A stretch of DNA of 64,000 bases from Trueperaceae bacterium (GTDB taxonomy: Bacteria > Deinococcota > Deinococci > Deinococcales > Trueperaceae), in NCBI GenBank assembly GCA_023954415.1, contig JAMLIB010000003.1, positions 270,095 to 334,094 on the forward strand, read 5' to 3'. The translations under genes were made by a program, and so were the position numbers. The notes under the pieces were generated by a model. It searched no databases. It had not been told where the DNA came from and was given only the letters and a program-made list of their open reading frames with translations. Positions 7,927 to 16,326 of this stretch are shown here, piece by piece. Numbering within the stretch: the stretch's first letter is position 1; each line of letters opens with the position of its first letter.

Positions 7927-9261
7927 GTGAGCGTGGACGCCTCGAGCCTGCCGACCGACCCGACCGCGGACGGAGCGCCGGCCGCCGGCCCGCAGGTCGC
8001 CCAAGCGGCCGGCGGGGCGTTGGCCGATCCCGCCGTGCGCGCGCGCCATGCGCGCCGCATCACGGGCGCCCTGTTCATCAGTCAGAGCCTCGGCACTGCC
8101 GGATCCATAGCCGCAGCCACCGTGGCCGCCATCGTCGGCGCCGAGCTCTCGGGGCGGGACTCGCTGGCGGGTCTGCCCGCTGCGGTCGTCCAGATCGGCG
8201 TGGCGGTCGGCGCTTACTTCTGGAGCCGCCGGTCGGACCGGATGGGCCGCCGCGGCGCCCTGGTGGCCGCGCTCCTCACGGGCACGGTCGGCGCGACCAT
8301 CTCGCTCGTCGGCGTCGCCAGCGGCAACTTCCCGCTCGTGCTCGTCGCCCTCTTCATAACCGGCTCCGGCAACTCGGCCGTGCAACTGGGCCGTTTCGTC
8401 GCCGCCGAGGTCAACCCCCGAGCGAGGCGCGCCCGCGCGCTGTCGTCGGTCGTGTTCGGCGGCACCATCGGCAGCGTCGTCGGCCCGGCGCTCGTCGGGC
8501 CGACGGGCCGCCTCGTCGAGGGGTGGGGTTGGAACGAGATCGCCGGCCCGTACCTCGCGACCGGCCTCGGGTACCTGCTCACGGCCGTGCTGCTGCTCGT
8601 CGCTCTCAGGCCGGAGCCCCGCCTGATCGGCGACGCCATCGCCATGGACGAGGGCACTACGGTGCGCAAGGAGCGGGCGCGCGGCCTCCGCGAGCTCCTG
8701 GCGGACGCGGCGGTGCGCACGGCCGTCACGAGCGTCGTCCTCGCGCACATGGTCATGGTCGGGCTCATGCAGATGACGTCGCTGCACATGCACCAGCACG
8801 CCCACAGCCTCGTCAACATCTCGTTCGTGTTCTCCGGGCACACGCTCGGCATGTACGCCTTCTCGACCGTGTCCGGCTGGATGACGGACAGGTGGGGCAG
8901 GCGCCGCGTGCTGGCCATCGGGGCGGTAGTCCTCGTGGCGGCGTGCCTGCTCGCGCCGCTCTCGCCGAACCTCCTCCCCGTGGCTTTCGCCCTCTTCCTC
9001 CTCGGCCTCGGCTGGAACTTCTGTTACGTGGCCGGCTCGGCGCTCCTCACCGACGTGCTGACGCCGGCGGAGAAGGGCCGCATGCAGGGCTTCAACGACC
9101 TGCTCGTCGGCGGGGCGGCGGCCAGCGCGACGATCCTGGGCGGCCTGCTCATGGCGAAGGCCGGTTACCTGGCGATGGGTCTGGCAGGGGCGGTCGTCGC
9201 CGCGCCCCTGCTGTTCATCGTGACGCGCCTTCCGCGCCCTACCGGTGCCGCGCTCGACTGA
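7927..9261 (+). CDS. Major facilitator superfamily transporter
   Basis: A 444-residue membrane protein with a ~40-residue Ala/Pro-rich cytoplasmic N-terminus and about 12 helices. The MFS loop-2/3 signature is seen as SRRSDRMGRRGAL, and a second copy as SGWMTDRWGRRRVL in the C-terminal half. These proteins export or import small solutes using proton gradients; the substrate is not evident. The GTG start at 7927 is supported by TAGTCT at 7915-7920, 6 nt upstream (leaderless). The downstream oxidoreductase overlaps its end, suggesting an operon. Confidence 0.9.
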   Translation: MSVDASSLPTDPTADGAPAAGPQVAQAAGGALADPAVRARHARRITGALFISQSLGTAGSIAAATVAAIVGAELSGRDSLAGLPAAVVQIGVAVGAYFWSRRSDRMGRRGALVAALLTGTVGATISLVGVASGNFPLVLVALFITGSGNSAVQLGRFVAAEVNPRARRARALSSVVFGGTIGSVVGPALVGPTGRLVEGWGWNEIAGPYLATGLGYLLTAVLLLVALRPEPRLIGDAIAMDEGTTVRKERARGLRELLADAAVRTAVTSVVLAHMVMVGLMQMTSLHMHQHAHSLVNISFVFSGHTLGMYAFSTVSGWMTDRWGRRRVLAIGAVVLVAACLLAPLSPNLLPVAFALFLLGLGWNFCYVAGSALLTDVLTPAEKGRMQGFNDLLVGGAAASATILGGLLMAKAGYLAMGLAGAVVAAPLLFIVTRLPRPTGAALD

Positions 9262-10699
9262 CGCCGTGACCGGCCTCGCGCGAACGGTGCAGGACGGTGC
9301 CGCGTTCGACGTCGTCGTCATCGGCGGCGGCGTGGCCGGGGCGGCCTGCGCGTTCCGGCTGGCCAGCGCCGGCGCCCACGTGCTCGTGCTCGAGCGCGAG
9401 CCGCGCTTCGCCGACAGGGTGCGCGGCGACGTGATGTACCCGTGGGGCGTCGCCGAGGCGCGGCGGCTGGGGTTGGGAGGGGTGCTGGACGCCGTGGCGC
9501 GACCGCTGCGCTACTGGCAGACGCACGTCGCCGGTCTGCCCTCGCCGCGTCCGCGCGACCTGGCCGCAGAGGACGCGGCCAGGCGCGGCGCCGCCGGCGC
9601 TCGAGAAGGCGCCGGCGCCGGCGAGACGGCCGTGGCTTTCTTCCACCCCGAGCTCCAGGCCGCGCTACTGGCCGCAGCCGAGCGCGCCGGGGCCCGGGTC
9701 GTGCGTGGCGCGGCCGCCACCGCCGTGCTGGGGGTTGGCGCCCCGCACGGTGATGACGCCGGTGTTCCGGACTCGGCGGCTGGTGAAGCGGAAGGCGTGC
9801 TAGGCGGCCGCGGGAAGCTGCGCGTCATGGCGCGGGCGGCCGGCACGGAGTTCGAGGTCGGCGCCCGCCTCGTCATCGGCGCCGACGGCCGGTCGTCGCG
9901 CGCCAGGGCCTGGGGTGGGTTCCGAACGCTGGCCGACGAGGAGCGGCTGATGTTCGCCGGCGTCATGCTGGAGGGGGCCGCGGTCTCGTCCGCGCGCGAG
10001 CCGCGCGACACGGCCCACGTCTTCTTCGCCCCGAGCGCCGGGCTGCTCGCCATGGTGCTGCCCGTCGACGAACGCCGCACGCGCGTGTACGGGGGCTACC
10101 ACCTGGCTACGGGACGTAGGCGGCTCATCGGCGACGGGGCCTTCCGCGAGCTCCTGGGCCTGGTCGAGGCCGCAGGCGTGCCTTCGCGGTGGCTGGCGAC
10201 GGCCAAGCAGGCCGGCCCCCTCGCGCAGTTCTCCGGGGCGGACACGTGGGTGAGCATGCCGTACGCCGCCGGCTTCGCCCTCGTCGGCGACGCGGCCGCG
10301 GCGAGCGACCCGAGCTTCGGCTGCGGCATGGCCCTGGCCTTGCGGGGAGCGCGTGAACTCACGGACGCGTTGCTGGCGCCCGGTGAGTTGGGGGCCTCGC
10401 CCGCGACCGGGCCCGCCGGCGAGCCCGCCATCTCGTTCGAGCCGGCCGCCGTCGACGCGGCCGGCTCGGCGTACGCCGACGCCACGCTGCACACCACCGG
10501 CGCCTTGCGCCGGCTGACGGGCTGGCTGCGCGACGTCTACCGCGAGCCGGGCGAGCGGGCCGACGCGTTACGCGCGGAGCTCTGGCCCCTCTTCGCGAGG
10601 GACCCGGCGCGGGTGCCGGACGTGGTGGTGGCCGGGCCCGACTCCCCGAGCGACGCGGCCGCCAGGGCGCGGTTCTTCGGGGACGACGCTTCCCGGTAG
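9245..10699 (+). CDS. FAD-dependent oxidoreductase (geranylgeranyl reductase/hydroxylase-like)
   Basis: A 484-residue flavoprotein. The N-terminal dinucleotide fold is VVVIGGGVAGAACAFRLASAG. A central VIGADGRSSRAR and the second FAD motif ALVGDAAAASDPSFGCGMALAL place it in the PHBH-like/geranylgeranyl-reductase group of monooxygenases and reductases. The substrate is unknown. The gene overlaps the MFS gene by 17 bp when the GTG at 9245 is used; a GTG at 9266 is an alternative. Co-transcription suggests that the transporter handles the substrate or product of this enzyme. Confidence 0.85.
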   Translation: MPRSTDAVTGLARTVQDGAAFDVVVIGGGVAGAACAFRLASAGAHVLVLEREPRFADRVRGDVMYPWGVAEARRLGLGGVLDAVARPLRYWQTHVAGLPSPRPRDLAAEDAARRGAAGAREGAGAGETAVAFFHPELQAALLAAAERAGARVVRGAAATAVLGVGAPHGDDAGVPDSAAGEAEGVLGGRGKLRVMARAAGTEFEVGARLVIGADGRSSRARAWGGFRTLADEERLMFAGVMLEGAAVSSAREPRDTAHVFFAPSAGLLAMVLPVDERRTRVYGGYHLATGRRRLIGDGAFRELLGLVEAAGVPSRWLATAKQAGPLAQFSGADTWVSMPYAAGFALVGDAAAASDPSFGCGMALALRGARELTDALLAPGELGASPATGPAGEPAISFEPAAVDAAGSAYADATLHTTGALRRLTGWLRDVYREPGERADALRAELWPLFARDPARVPDVVVAGPDSPSDAAARARFFGDDASR

Positions 10700-10721
10700 C
10701 TAGCGGGCCGCAGACGCGAGC

Positions 10722-10752
10722 GGGCCGGGCTCCGCTGCGACGGGCCCGGCCC
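10722..10752. terminator. Hairpin after the FAD oxidoreductase
   Basis: GGGCCGGGC (10722-10730) pairs with GCCCGGCCC (10744-10752), a 9-bp G+C stem with a 13-nt loop located 22 bp after the stop. It lacks a clear U-tract. Confidence 0.45.
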
Positions 10753-10849
10753 TGGTAGGTCTTGCGGTCGCTTGGCGGCCCCCGGTCGGTCGTGCGGCCG
10801 CCTGGCGGGGCCGACCGGGCTCAGCGGGAGAACTCTGCCTCGGCCGCCC

Positions 10850-11098
10850 TCAGCCGCCGCGTGAGAAGAGGCGCACGATCACGAGCAGCACTATGGCGCC
10901 GACGACGGCGACCAGGAGGCTGTACAGGTTGAAGCCGGTGACGCCGAGGCCGCCGAACTGGTTGAACAGCCAGCCGCCGAGGAAGGCGCCGATGACGCCT
11001 ACGACGATGTTGGTGAGGAGGCCTTTCCCGGAGCCGGTGATGGCACCCGCGATCCAGCCTGCCAGCGCGCCGAAGATGATCCATAGCAAGATGTTCAC
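10850..11098 (-). CDS. GlsB/YeaQ/YmgE family stress-response membrane protein
   Basis: An 82-residue protein of three membrane helices: MNILLWIIFGALAGWIAGAI, then IVVGVIGAFLGGWLFNQFG and a C-terminal helix. The GAxxGWIAG and GxxGAxxGG glycine motifs are those of the transglycosylase-associated/GlsB family, which is induced by general and envelope stress. Its biochemical role is unknown. An AAGGAG ribosome-binding site lies upstream. It stands alone. Confidence 0.9.
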   Translation of the reverse strand: MNILLWIIFGALAGWIAGAITGSGKGLLTNIVVGVIGAFLGGWLFNQFGGLGVTGFNLYSLLVAVVGAIVLLVIVRLFSRGG

Positions 11099-11281
11099 CT
11101 AGGTGACTCCTTTCCGGCGCGGTCGCGGTTCGACCGGCGCTCGACAAAGGTAGCAGCAGGGAAGGGGTCTGCCTGGTACGGATGACCTACCTGACCCGTT
11201 AAGTGCGGGGCTCCGCCAGGCCTCTTGCCCGTAGCCGGCGACCGCGCGCGCTTGCCGGTGGCGCCTGCCGCCCGGGGGTGA

Positions 11282-11785
11282 TCAGGTCTCGGCCCCTCCC
11301 CCGCGTCCGTCGGGCCGCCCGCCAGACTCGACCGTTCCGGCGTCCGGCTCGAAGGTCAACGCCACCGAGTTGATGCAGTAGCGCAGCCCTGTCGGTTCCG
11401 GACCGTCGGGGAAGACGTGGCCGAGGTGCGCGCCGCACGTGGCGCACCGCACCTCGATGCGGTGCATGCCGTGGCTGAGGTCCTCGGAGCTCGTGACGCG
11501 GCCTTGCGCCGCTATCTCGGAGAAGCTCGGCCACCCGCAGCTCGAGTGGAACTTGGCGCCCGACTCGAAGAGCAGCGCGCCGCACACGACGCAGTGGTAG
11601 TCGCCCGCGGCGAAGTGGTCCCAGAACTCGCCCGTGAACGGCGCCTCGGTGCCGGCCTCTTGGGTGACGCGCCAGGCCAGGGGGGTGAGGCGGTCGCGCA
11701 GGTCCCGAGCCGTTTCGGCGCGGTCGCGCGTGGTGCCGTCGCGTTCGCCCGCGACGGGTCGGTCGTCGTTCGGCAACTCGCTCAT
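11282..11785 (-). CDS. msrB: Peptide-methionine (R)-S-oxide reductase MsrB
   Basis: A 167-residue enzyme that reduces methionine-R-sulfoxide in oxidised proteins. It has the two zinc CxxC pairs (CVVCG and CATCG), the SCGWPSF motif, and the catalytic Cys in RYCINSVAL followed by the family C-terminus. The N-terminal ~35 residues are polar and not conserved. The ATG at 11785 is preceded 6 nt upstream by TAGACT (minus strand, 11797-11792), suggesting a leaderless mRNA. The MsrA partner is encoded separately at 18012-18563. Confidence 0.96.
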   Translation of the reverse strand: MSELPNDDRPVAGERDGTTRDRAETARDLRDRLTPLAWRVTQEAGTEAPFTGEFWDHFAAGDYHCVVCGALLFESGAKFHSSCGWPSFSEIAAQGRVTSSEDLSHGMHRIEVRCATCGAHLGHVFPDGPEPTGLRYCINSVALTFEPDAGTVESGGRPDGRGGGAET

Positions 11786-11973
11786 GGGCCGAGTCTACGC
11801 GCGCTCGCCGGCTTCGGCTGTGTCCGCGCTTTCGGCGAGCCGGCGCCGCGTTCGGCGAGCCGGTTGGCCTCTTCCACGCTGTGTCCGCGCGCTCGGCGCG
11901 CCGGCGTGGCGCGCGGACCGCGCCCGGCGTGGCGCTCGTCGTGCCGCGCGGATGCCGGCGTTATGCTCCTGCG

Positions 11974-13122
11974 GTGGCCACGGGTAGGCGAGTGAGTGAG
12001 GGCGTGACGGCAGGCACTCGACCGGGCGGCAGACCGGCCGCTCCCGAGGTCGACGGCCTCGCGCGGGTGCTCGTAGCCGTCCCGCCGGAGTACGGGGCGC
12101 TGGTCATGGCGACCGGCATCGTGGCGTTCGCCTGCGCCGGCATAGGGCTGCGCGCCGTCGCACTGGCCCTGACCTGGCTCAACGTCGTCATGTTCTTGGT
12201 GCTCGCGTGCGTCTTCGCCGCACGGCTCGCCCTCGCGCGGCGGCGTACGTCCCAGGAGTTCGTCGACCATGCCCGCGGCCCGGGCTACTTCACATGGGTG
12301 GCCGCTACCTGCGTCCTCGCCAGCCAGGTCGCGACCTTCCTCGGAGCGGCCAACGTCGCCCGCGCCCTGCTGGCCGTGGCCGCCGCCGCCTGGGTCGGCA
12401 TCACCTACGGCTTCTTCGCGGCCGTGACGCTACGACGCGCCAAGCCGCGCCTGGAGGCGGCGCTGAGCGGCTCATGGCTCCTCGCGGTGGTAGCGACCCA
12501 GGCCGTCGCCTTGCTCGCGGTCCAGGTCGGGGGAGAGGGGTTGGCAGTCGTCCGGGCGGGGGGCGCCGACCAGAGCGGGATGGGCGCGGACCTGGTCTTC
12601 GGGGGCTTGTGCCTCTTCCTGGCCGGCACGGTCCTGTACTTGCTGATCATCGGCCTGATCTTCTACCGCTTCACGTTCCTGCGGATCGAGGCGAGCCAGC
12701 TCGCGGCGCCGTACTGGATCAACATGGGCGCGTTGGCGATAACCACGTTGACGGGCGCGACGCTGTTGACGGAGCCTGGCCCCGAGCCGCTCTGGAGCTC
12801 CGTGAGGCCCTTCCTCCTAGGCTTCACCCTCCTCTTCTGGGCGTTCGGGAGCTGGTGGATCCCGCTACTCGTCGTGTTCGGGGCGTGGCGCCACTTGGTG
12901 GCCAAGTATCCGCTGCGTTACGCCCCAGAGTACTGGGGGCTCGTCTTCCCGCTCGGCATGTACGGCGTCGCTTCCCGGCAGCTTGCCGCGCACGTCGGGA
13001 TCGGCCTCATGGAAAGCGTCGCCTCGCTCTTCGCCTGGGTGGCCCTGGCGGCTTGGGCGGCGACCTTCCTCGGCCTCCTGCTGACGCTCATGACGGCGAG
13101 CCGCCGCCGGGCCGCGGCCTGA
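11974..13122 (+). CDS. TDT-family transporter (TehA/Mae1/SLAC1-like)
   Basis: A 382-residue membrane protein with about ten hydrophobic helices. VPPEYGALVMATGIVAFA at the start, SGSWLL, the FWAFGSWWIPLL segment and PLRYAPEYWGLVFPLGMYGVA are characteristic of the tellurite-resistance/dicarboxylate transporter (TDT) family, which includes anion channels, malate carriers and sulfite exporters. The substrate cannot be assigned. I chose the GTG at 11974 because TATGCT at 11962-11967 sits 6 nt before it, the leaderless spacing repeated elsewhere in this window. Confidence 0.87.
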   Translation: MATGRRVSEGVTAGTRPGGRPAAPEVDGLARVLVAVPPEYGALVMATGIVAFACAGIGLRAVALALTWLNVVMFLVLACVFAARLALARRRTSQEFVDHARGPGYFTWVAATCVLASQVATFLGAANVARALLAVAAAAWVGITYGFFAAVTLRRAKPRLEAALSGSWLLAVVATQAVALLAVQVGGEGLAVVRAGGADQSGMGADLVFGGLCLFLAGTVLYLLIIGLIFYRFTFLRIEASQLAAPYWINMGALAITTLTGATLLTEPGPEPLWSSVRPFLLGFTLLFWAFGSWWIPLLVVFGAWRHLVAKYPLRYAPEYWGLVFPLGMYGVASRQLAAHVGIGLMESVASLFAWVALAAWAATFLGLLLTLMTASRRRAAA

Positions 13123-13272
13123 ACGCGGCGCGGCGTATCATCAGACGCACATGCGATCGTATAGAGGCGTCGAGCCTCCACATGGCCTACGCCGGCGTGC
13201 TCGCGCCAAGCGTGCTCGTCTGCCTACCTGGCTGCCCCCGCACGCCAGGTGCCTGGCGTGGGAGGAGGGGTG

Positions 13273-14388
13273 ATGGACAACGTTCCCGTGTGGGGTACGA
13301 ACGACTGGGAGGTGCTCCCGCAGCTCGAGGGCGATGCGGAGGCGGACGTCTGCGTCATCGGGCTCGGCGGCTCCGGCTTGAGCGCCGCGCGTGAGCTCAG
13401 GGCGCTCGGGCGCAGCGTCGTCGGGGTCGACGCCGGCAGCGTTGCGGGCGGTGCGGCGGGGCGCAACGGCGGCTTGCTGCTTGCCGGCCTGGCGGCCTTC
13501 CATCACGACGCGCGCGCCAGGCTCGGCGCGGAGCGCGCCGTGGCGCTCTACCGCGCGACGCTGGTGGGCGTGGAGACCGAGCTCGCGGCGGCCGGCCGGA
13601 GCGCGCGCCGCGTCGGCTCGCTGCGCATCGCGGTCGACGCCGCCGAGGAGGCCGACTGTGAGGAGCAGTACGCCGTCATGCGCGCCGATGGGCTGCCCGT
13701 CGAGCGGTACTCCGGCCCCGAGGGGGTAGGGCTGCTCTTCCCGGACGACGCGGTGTTCGACCCGCTCGCGCGCTGCCGGCGCCTGGCGCGCCTCGCGCTC
13801 GAGGCCGGCGCCAGGCTCTTCGAGCGCAGCCCGGTCGTCGAGTTGAGCGGGAGGCGCGTGCGCACCGTCATGGGCAGCGTCGCGTGCGGGGCGGTCGTCG
13901 TCGCCGTCGACGGTCGGCTGGTCAGGCTCCTGCCCGAGTTGGCCGGCGAGGTCAAGGACGTGCGCCTCCAGATGCTCGCCACCGCCCCGACGAGCGAGGT
14001 GAGCCTGCCGCTCCCCGTCTACCGCAGGTACGGCTACGAGTACTTCCAGCAGCTTCCGGACGGCCGCGTGGCGCTGGGCGGCTTCCGTGACCGCGGCGGG
14101 GACGCCGAGTGGACGGACGCCGCCGAGCCGTCGGAGTTGGTGCAGGGGCTGCTGGAGGCGTACTTGCGCGACGGTCTCGGGGTGAGCGCGCCGATAACCC
14201 ATCGTTGGGCCGCGACCGTCGGCTACACCGACACCCTCCTGCCCGTAGCCAGGGAGGCGCGCCCGGGGGTATGGGCCATCGGTGGCTACAGCGGCACGGG
14301 CAACGTCGTTGGCGCCGTGCTTGGGCGCGCCGCCGCGCGCCGCGCGCTCGGGCTCCCCTCGGCCGAGTGGGACCTGTTCGCGGCGTAG
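13273..14388 (+). CDS. FAD-dependent oxidoreductase, DAO (D-amino-acid/glycine oxidase) family
   Basis: A 371-residue enzyme. The FAD-binding motif VCVIGLGGSGLSAARELRAL begins at about residue 26, followed by GGAAGRNGGLLLAGL, typical of the gamma-glutamylputrescine oxidase/DadA-like group. The C-terminus holds WAATVGYTDTLLP and GVWAIGGYSGTGNV, the second FAD contact. It should oxidise an amine or amino acid; the substrate is unknown. The ATG at 13273 follows GGAGGAGG. It is convergent with the next gene, only 10 bp away. Confidence 0.87.
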   Translation: MDNVPVWGTNDWEVLPQLEGDAEADVCVIGLGGSGLSAARELRALGRSVVGVDAGSVAGGAAGRNGGLLLAGLAAFHHDARARLGAERAVALYRATLVGVETELAAAGRSARRVGSLRIAVDAAEEADCEEQYAVMRADGLPVERYSGPEGVGLLFPDDAVFDPLARCRRLARLALEAGARLFERSPVVELSGRRVRTVMGSVACGAVVVAVDGRLVRLLPELAGEVKDVRLQMLATAPTSEVSLPLPVYRRYGYEYFQQLPDGRVALGGFRDRGGDAEWTDAAEPSELVQGLLEAYLRDGLGVSAPITHRWAATVGYTDTLLPVAREARPGVWAIGGYSGTGNVVGAVLGRAAARRALGLPSAEWDLFAA

Positions 14389-14398
14389 CGCCGCCGCG

Positions 14399-15163
14399 TC
14401 AGGCGCCTTCGCGGGGGAGCCGTGCCCACAGCGGCCAGGCCTCGAGCTCCTTGCCCAGCGTCCGCCACTGGGGGAGGTGGCGAGTCATGAGCGCCTTGAA
14501 GCGGGGCCCGTGATCGGCCACCAGCAGGTGGGCGAGCTCGTGGACCACCACGCACTCCAGGAGGGCCGGGCGCCGCTTGGCGAGCTCGAGGTTGAACCAG
14601 AGGCGGCCGGCAACTGGGTTGCAGCTGCCCCAGCGCGTGGACATGCGCTTGATGCCGACCGCGGCCGCCCTCACCCCGAGCTCCTGCTCCCGGGCGGCGA
14701 CGAGCGGCGCCAGGTCGGCGGCCAGCTCGCTTCGGTAGAACCGCGCGAAGGCTCGCTCCAGGACGTCGCGCCCAGCGTCCGGCGGCGCGAGGAGGAGGAT
14801 GCGGTCGTCCTCGGTCAGGATGCGCACGCGGTTGCCGGCACGCTGGTCCTGGCGAGCGAGCGCGTAGGGGACCCCCCGTAGGTAGTGCGTCTCGCCCGGC
14901 AGGTAGCGCGCGGCGCCCCCGGCGGCGAGCTCGGCGAAGCGCTGCCGGTGCCCCTCGATCCAGGCGCTCCGTTCCGACACGAGGTCGGCGAGGTCGCGCA
15001 GCGTGGCGCGGGCCGGCGCGGTGAGCCGCACACGCCCGTCGGGCGGGTAGACCCGCAAGGTGACGCGCTTGACGCGTCGCCTGACGAGCTCCACCTCGTG
15101 GCCGGCGAGCCTCACCATGGTGCTCGGGCCACGGCCGGTCGTCGTAGAGGGTCTGACGGGCAT
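14399..15163 (-). CDS. YgjP-like (DUF45) metallopeptidase
   Basis: A 254-residue protein. The C-terminal half has the family hallmarks: RWGSCNPVAGRLWFNLEL, then VVVHELAHLLVADHGPRF with the zinc site HELAH (208-212) and third ligand His218. The N-terminal half (VKRVTLRVYPPDGRVRLTAPA ... ) is the beta-rich region usual in this family. Related proteins are found next to restriction systems or alone; the substrate is unknown. An internal ATG at 15118 could also be the start, as the first 15 residues are not conserved. Confidence 0.88.
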   Translation of the reverse strand: MPVRPSTTTGRGPSTMVRLAGHEVELVRRRVKRVTLRVYPPDGRVRLTAPARATLRDLADLVSERSAWIEGHRQRFAELAAGGAARYLPGETHYLRGVPYALARQDQRAGNRVRILTEDDRILLLAPPDAGRDVLERAFARFYRSELAADLAPLVAAREQELGVRAAAVGIKRMSTRWGSCNPVAGRLWFNLELAKRRPALLECVVVHELAHLLVADHGPRFKALMTRHLPQWRTLGKELEAWPLWARLPREGA

Positions 15164-15282
15164 GCGGCCACTCTCGCACGCGCCGCGGGCGCCTGCCTAC
15201 CTGCGGCGGACGGCAGCGCAGTAGACTGCCAACTGGCTCCGCCCGCGGTGGGCCGCGGGGCGCGGAGCCTGCGGAGGTCAAG

Positions 15283-15681
15283 GTGTCGCAACCGAGATGG
15301 TACTTGCCCAGGCCGCGACCGACCCCCTTGGTCGTGTCTTCCAGGGTCTTCGTCAAGGCCTTCCATAGTCTCGCCGTCATCGTCTTCGCCGCGGCTGCCT
15401 GCTACCTCATCTACTGCGGCGTCACCGGCACGCGGGACGCCATCATGGTGTGGGCGCTAGTCGCGGTCGCCATCGAGACCGCCGTCTACGTCGGCTTCGG
15501 CCGCAAGTGCCCCCTGACCATGCTGGCCAGGTGGCTTGGTGACGAGGGCGGTCACGACTACCTCTTCGAATGGCTCCTCGGGACGCGCAACATCGGTCTC
15601 GTGTCGCGCTCGCTGGCCGGCCTGGCCGCGATCGGCGTGCTGCTCATCATCATCGGCAGCATCAGACAGGCGCTGGCCTGA
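15283..15681 (+). CDS. Small membrane protein of unknown function
   Basis: A 132-residue protein with three to four hydrophobic segments (about 28-48, 55-70 and 105-128). The connecting loop GFGRKCPLTMLARWLGDEGGHDYLFEWLL carries a conserved-looking Cys and His. I do not recognise a named family with certainty. The GTG start at 15283 follows GCGGAGGTC. It precedes the hsp20 gene but that gene has its own promoter. Confidence 0.65.
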   Translation: MSQPRWYLPRPRPTPLVVSSRVFVKAFHSLAVIVFAAAACYLIYCGVTGTRDAIMVWALVAVAIETAVYVGFGRKCPLTMLARWLGDEGGHDYLFEWLLGTRNIGLVSRSLAGLAAIGVLLIIIGSIRQALA

Positions 15682-15700
15682 CGACGTCGGAGCAACTAAC

Positions 15701-15729
15701 TTGACATACTAACGCTCAGGTTCTATGAT
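15701..15729 (+). promoter_or_regulatory. Strong sigma-70-type promoter of the hsp20 gene
   Basis: TTGACA (15701-15706) and TATGAT (15724-15729) with exactly 17 bp between them, the best consensus promoter in the window. CTTGACA (15700-15706), 7 bp, then GCTCAGG (15714-15720) loosely resembles the HAIR inverted repeat of the HspR repressor (CTTGAGT-N7-ACTCAAG), 5 of 7 bases in each arm. HspR control is an inference. Confidence 0.75.
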
Positions 15730-15738
15730 CCTGGCACA

Positions 15739-15818
15739 GTGGCGGTGGCGTAGGTCCAAGACGCGCCGGCCAACCGGGTCACCCGTACTACCTACGCGAA
15801 CAGTCGAGCGTCCGCCAC
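15739..15818 (+). promoter_or_regulatory. Structured 5' leader of hsp20 mRNA
   Basis: GTGGCGG (15739-15745) can pair with CCGCCAC (15812-15818), and GCGTAGGT (15748-15755) with ACCTACGC (15790-15797). The two nested helices begin about 3 nt after the expected transcription start and end 2 nt before the AAAGGGA ribosome-binding site. This could be a 5' stabilising stem or an RNA thermometer. Confidence 0.55.
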
Positions 15819-15831
15819 GGAAAGGGACACC

Positions 15832-16311
15832 ATGGCACTGGTCAAGAGCACGCTACGCAACCGTCCCGTTGCCCGCTACATAGCCCCCATGGGCGGGATG
15901 GACGACTTCTTCCAGCAGTTCGAGAACATGCTGCAACCGTTCGCGCCCCGCGGTGAGGCCGGCTACTTCCCGACCCCGTTCCCGCTCGACCTCTACGAGA
16001 GCGGCGACGATGTCGTCCTGGAGATGGCCGTCCCCGGGCTCAAGCCCGAACAGCTCGACATCAGCCTCGAAGGCCGTCAACTCAGCATCCGCGGGACGGT
16101 TCCCGAGGTCGAGGAAGGCGACGGCGAGGGGGGCGGTCGGCGCTACTGGTCGCGCGGCATCGTGCGCGGCGAGTTCCAACGCACCGTCACCATCCCGGCC
16201 GGCGTCGACCCGGAGAAGATAACGGCGCGCGTCGACCAGGGCCTCCTGGTCCTCACGATGCCGAAGGCCGTCGAGGCCAAGGCGCGCAGGATCGCCGTCC
16301 AGGCCCAGTAG
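15832..16311 (+). CDS. Hsp20/alpha-crystallin small heat shock protein
   Basis: A 159-residue ATP-independent holdase chaperone that binds unfolding proteins. The alpha-crystallin domain spans about residues 48-148 (PFPLDLYESGDDVVLEMAVPG ... EGRQLSIRGTVPE ... GEFQRTVTIPAGVD ... GLLVLTMPKA). The N-terminal arm contains MDDFFQQFENMLQPF; the C-terminus lacks a clear IxI motif. It has its own strong promoter and a structured leader. Length fits bacterial class A/B sHsps. Confidence 0.95.
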   Translation: MALVKSTLRNRPVARYIAPMGGMDDFFQQFENMLQPFAPRGEAGYFPTPFPLDLYESGDDVVLEMAVPGLKPEQLDISLEGRQLSIRGTVPEVEEGDGEGGGRRYWSRGIVRGEFQRTVTIPAGVDPEKITARVDQGLLVLTMPKAVEAKARRIAVQAQ

Positions 16312-16326
16312 GACTCGCCGGAACGC

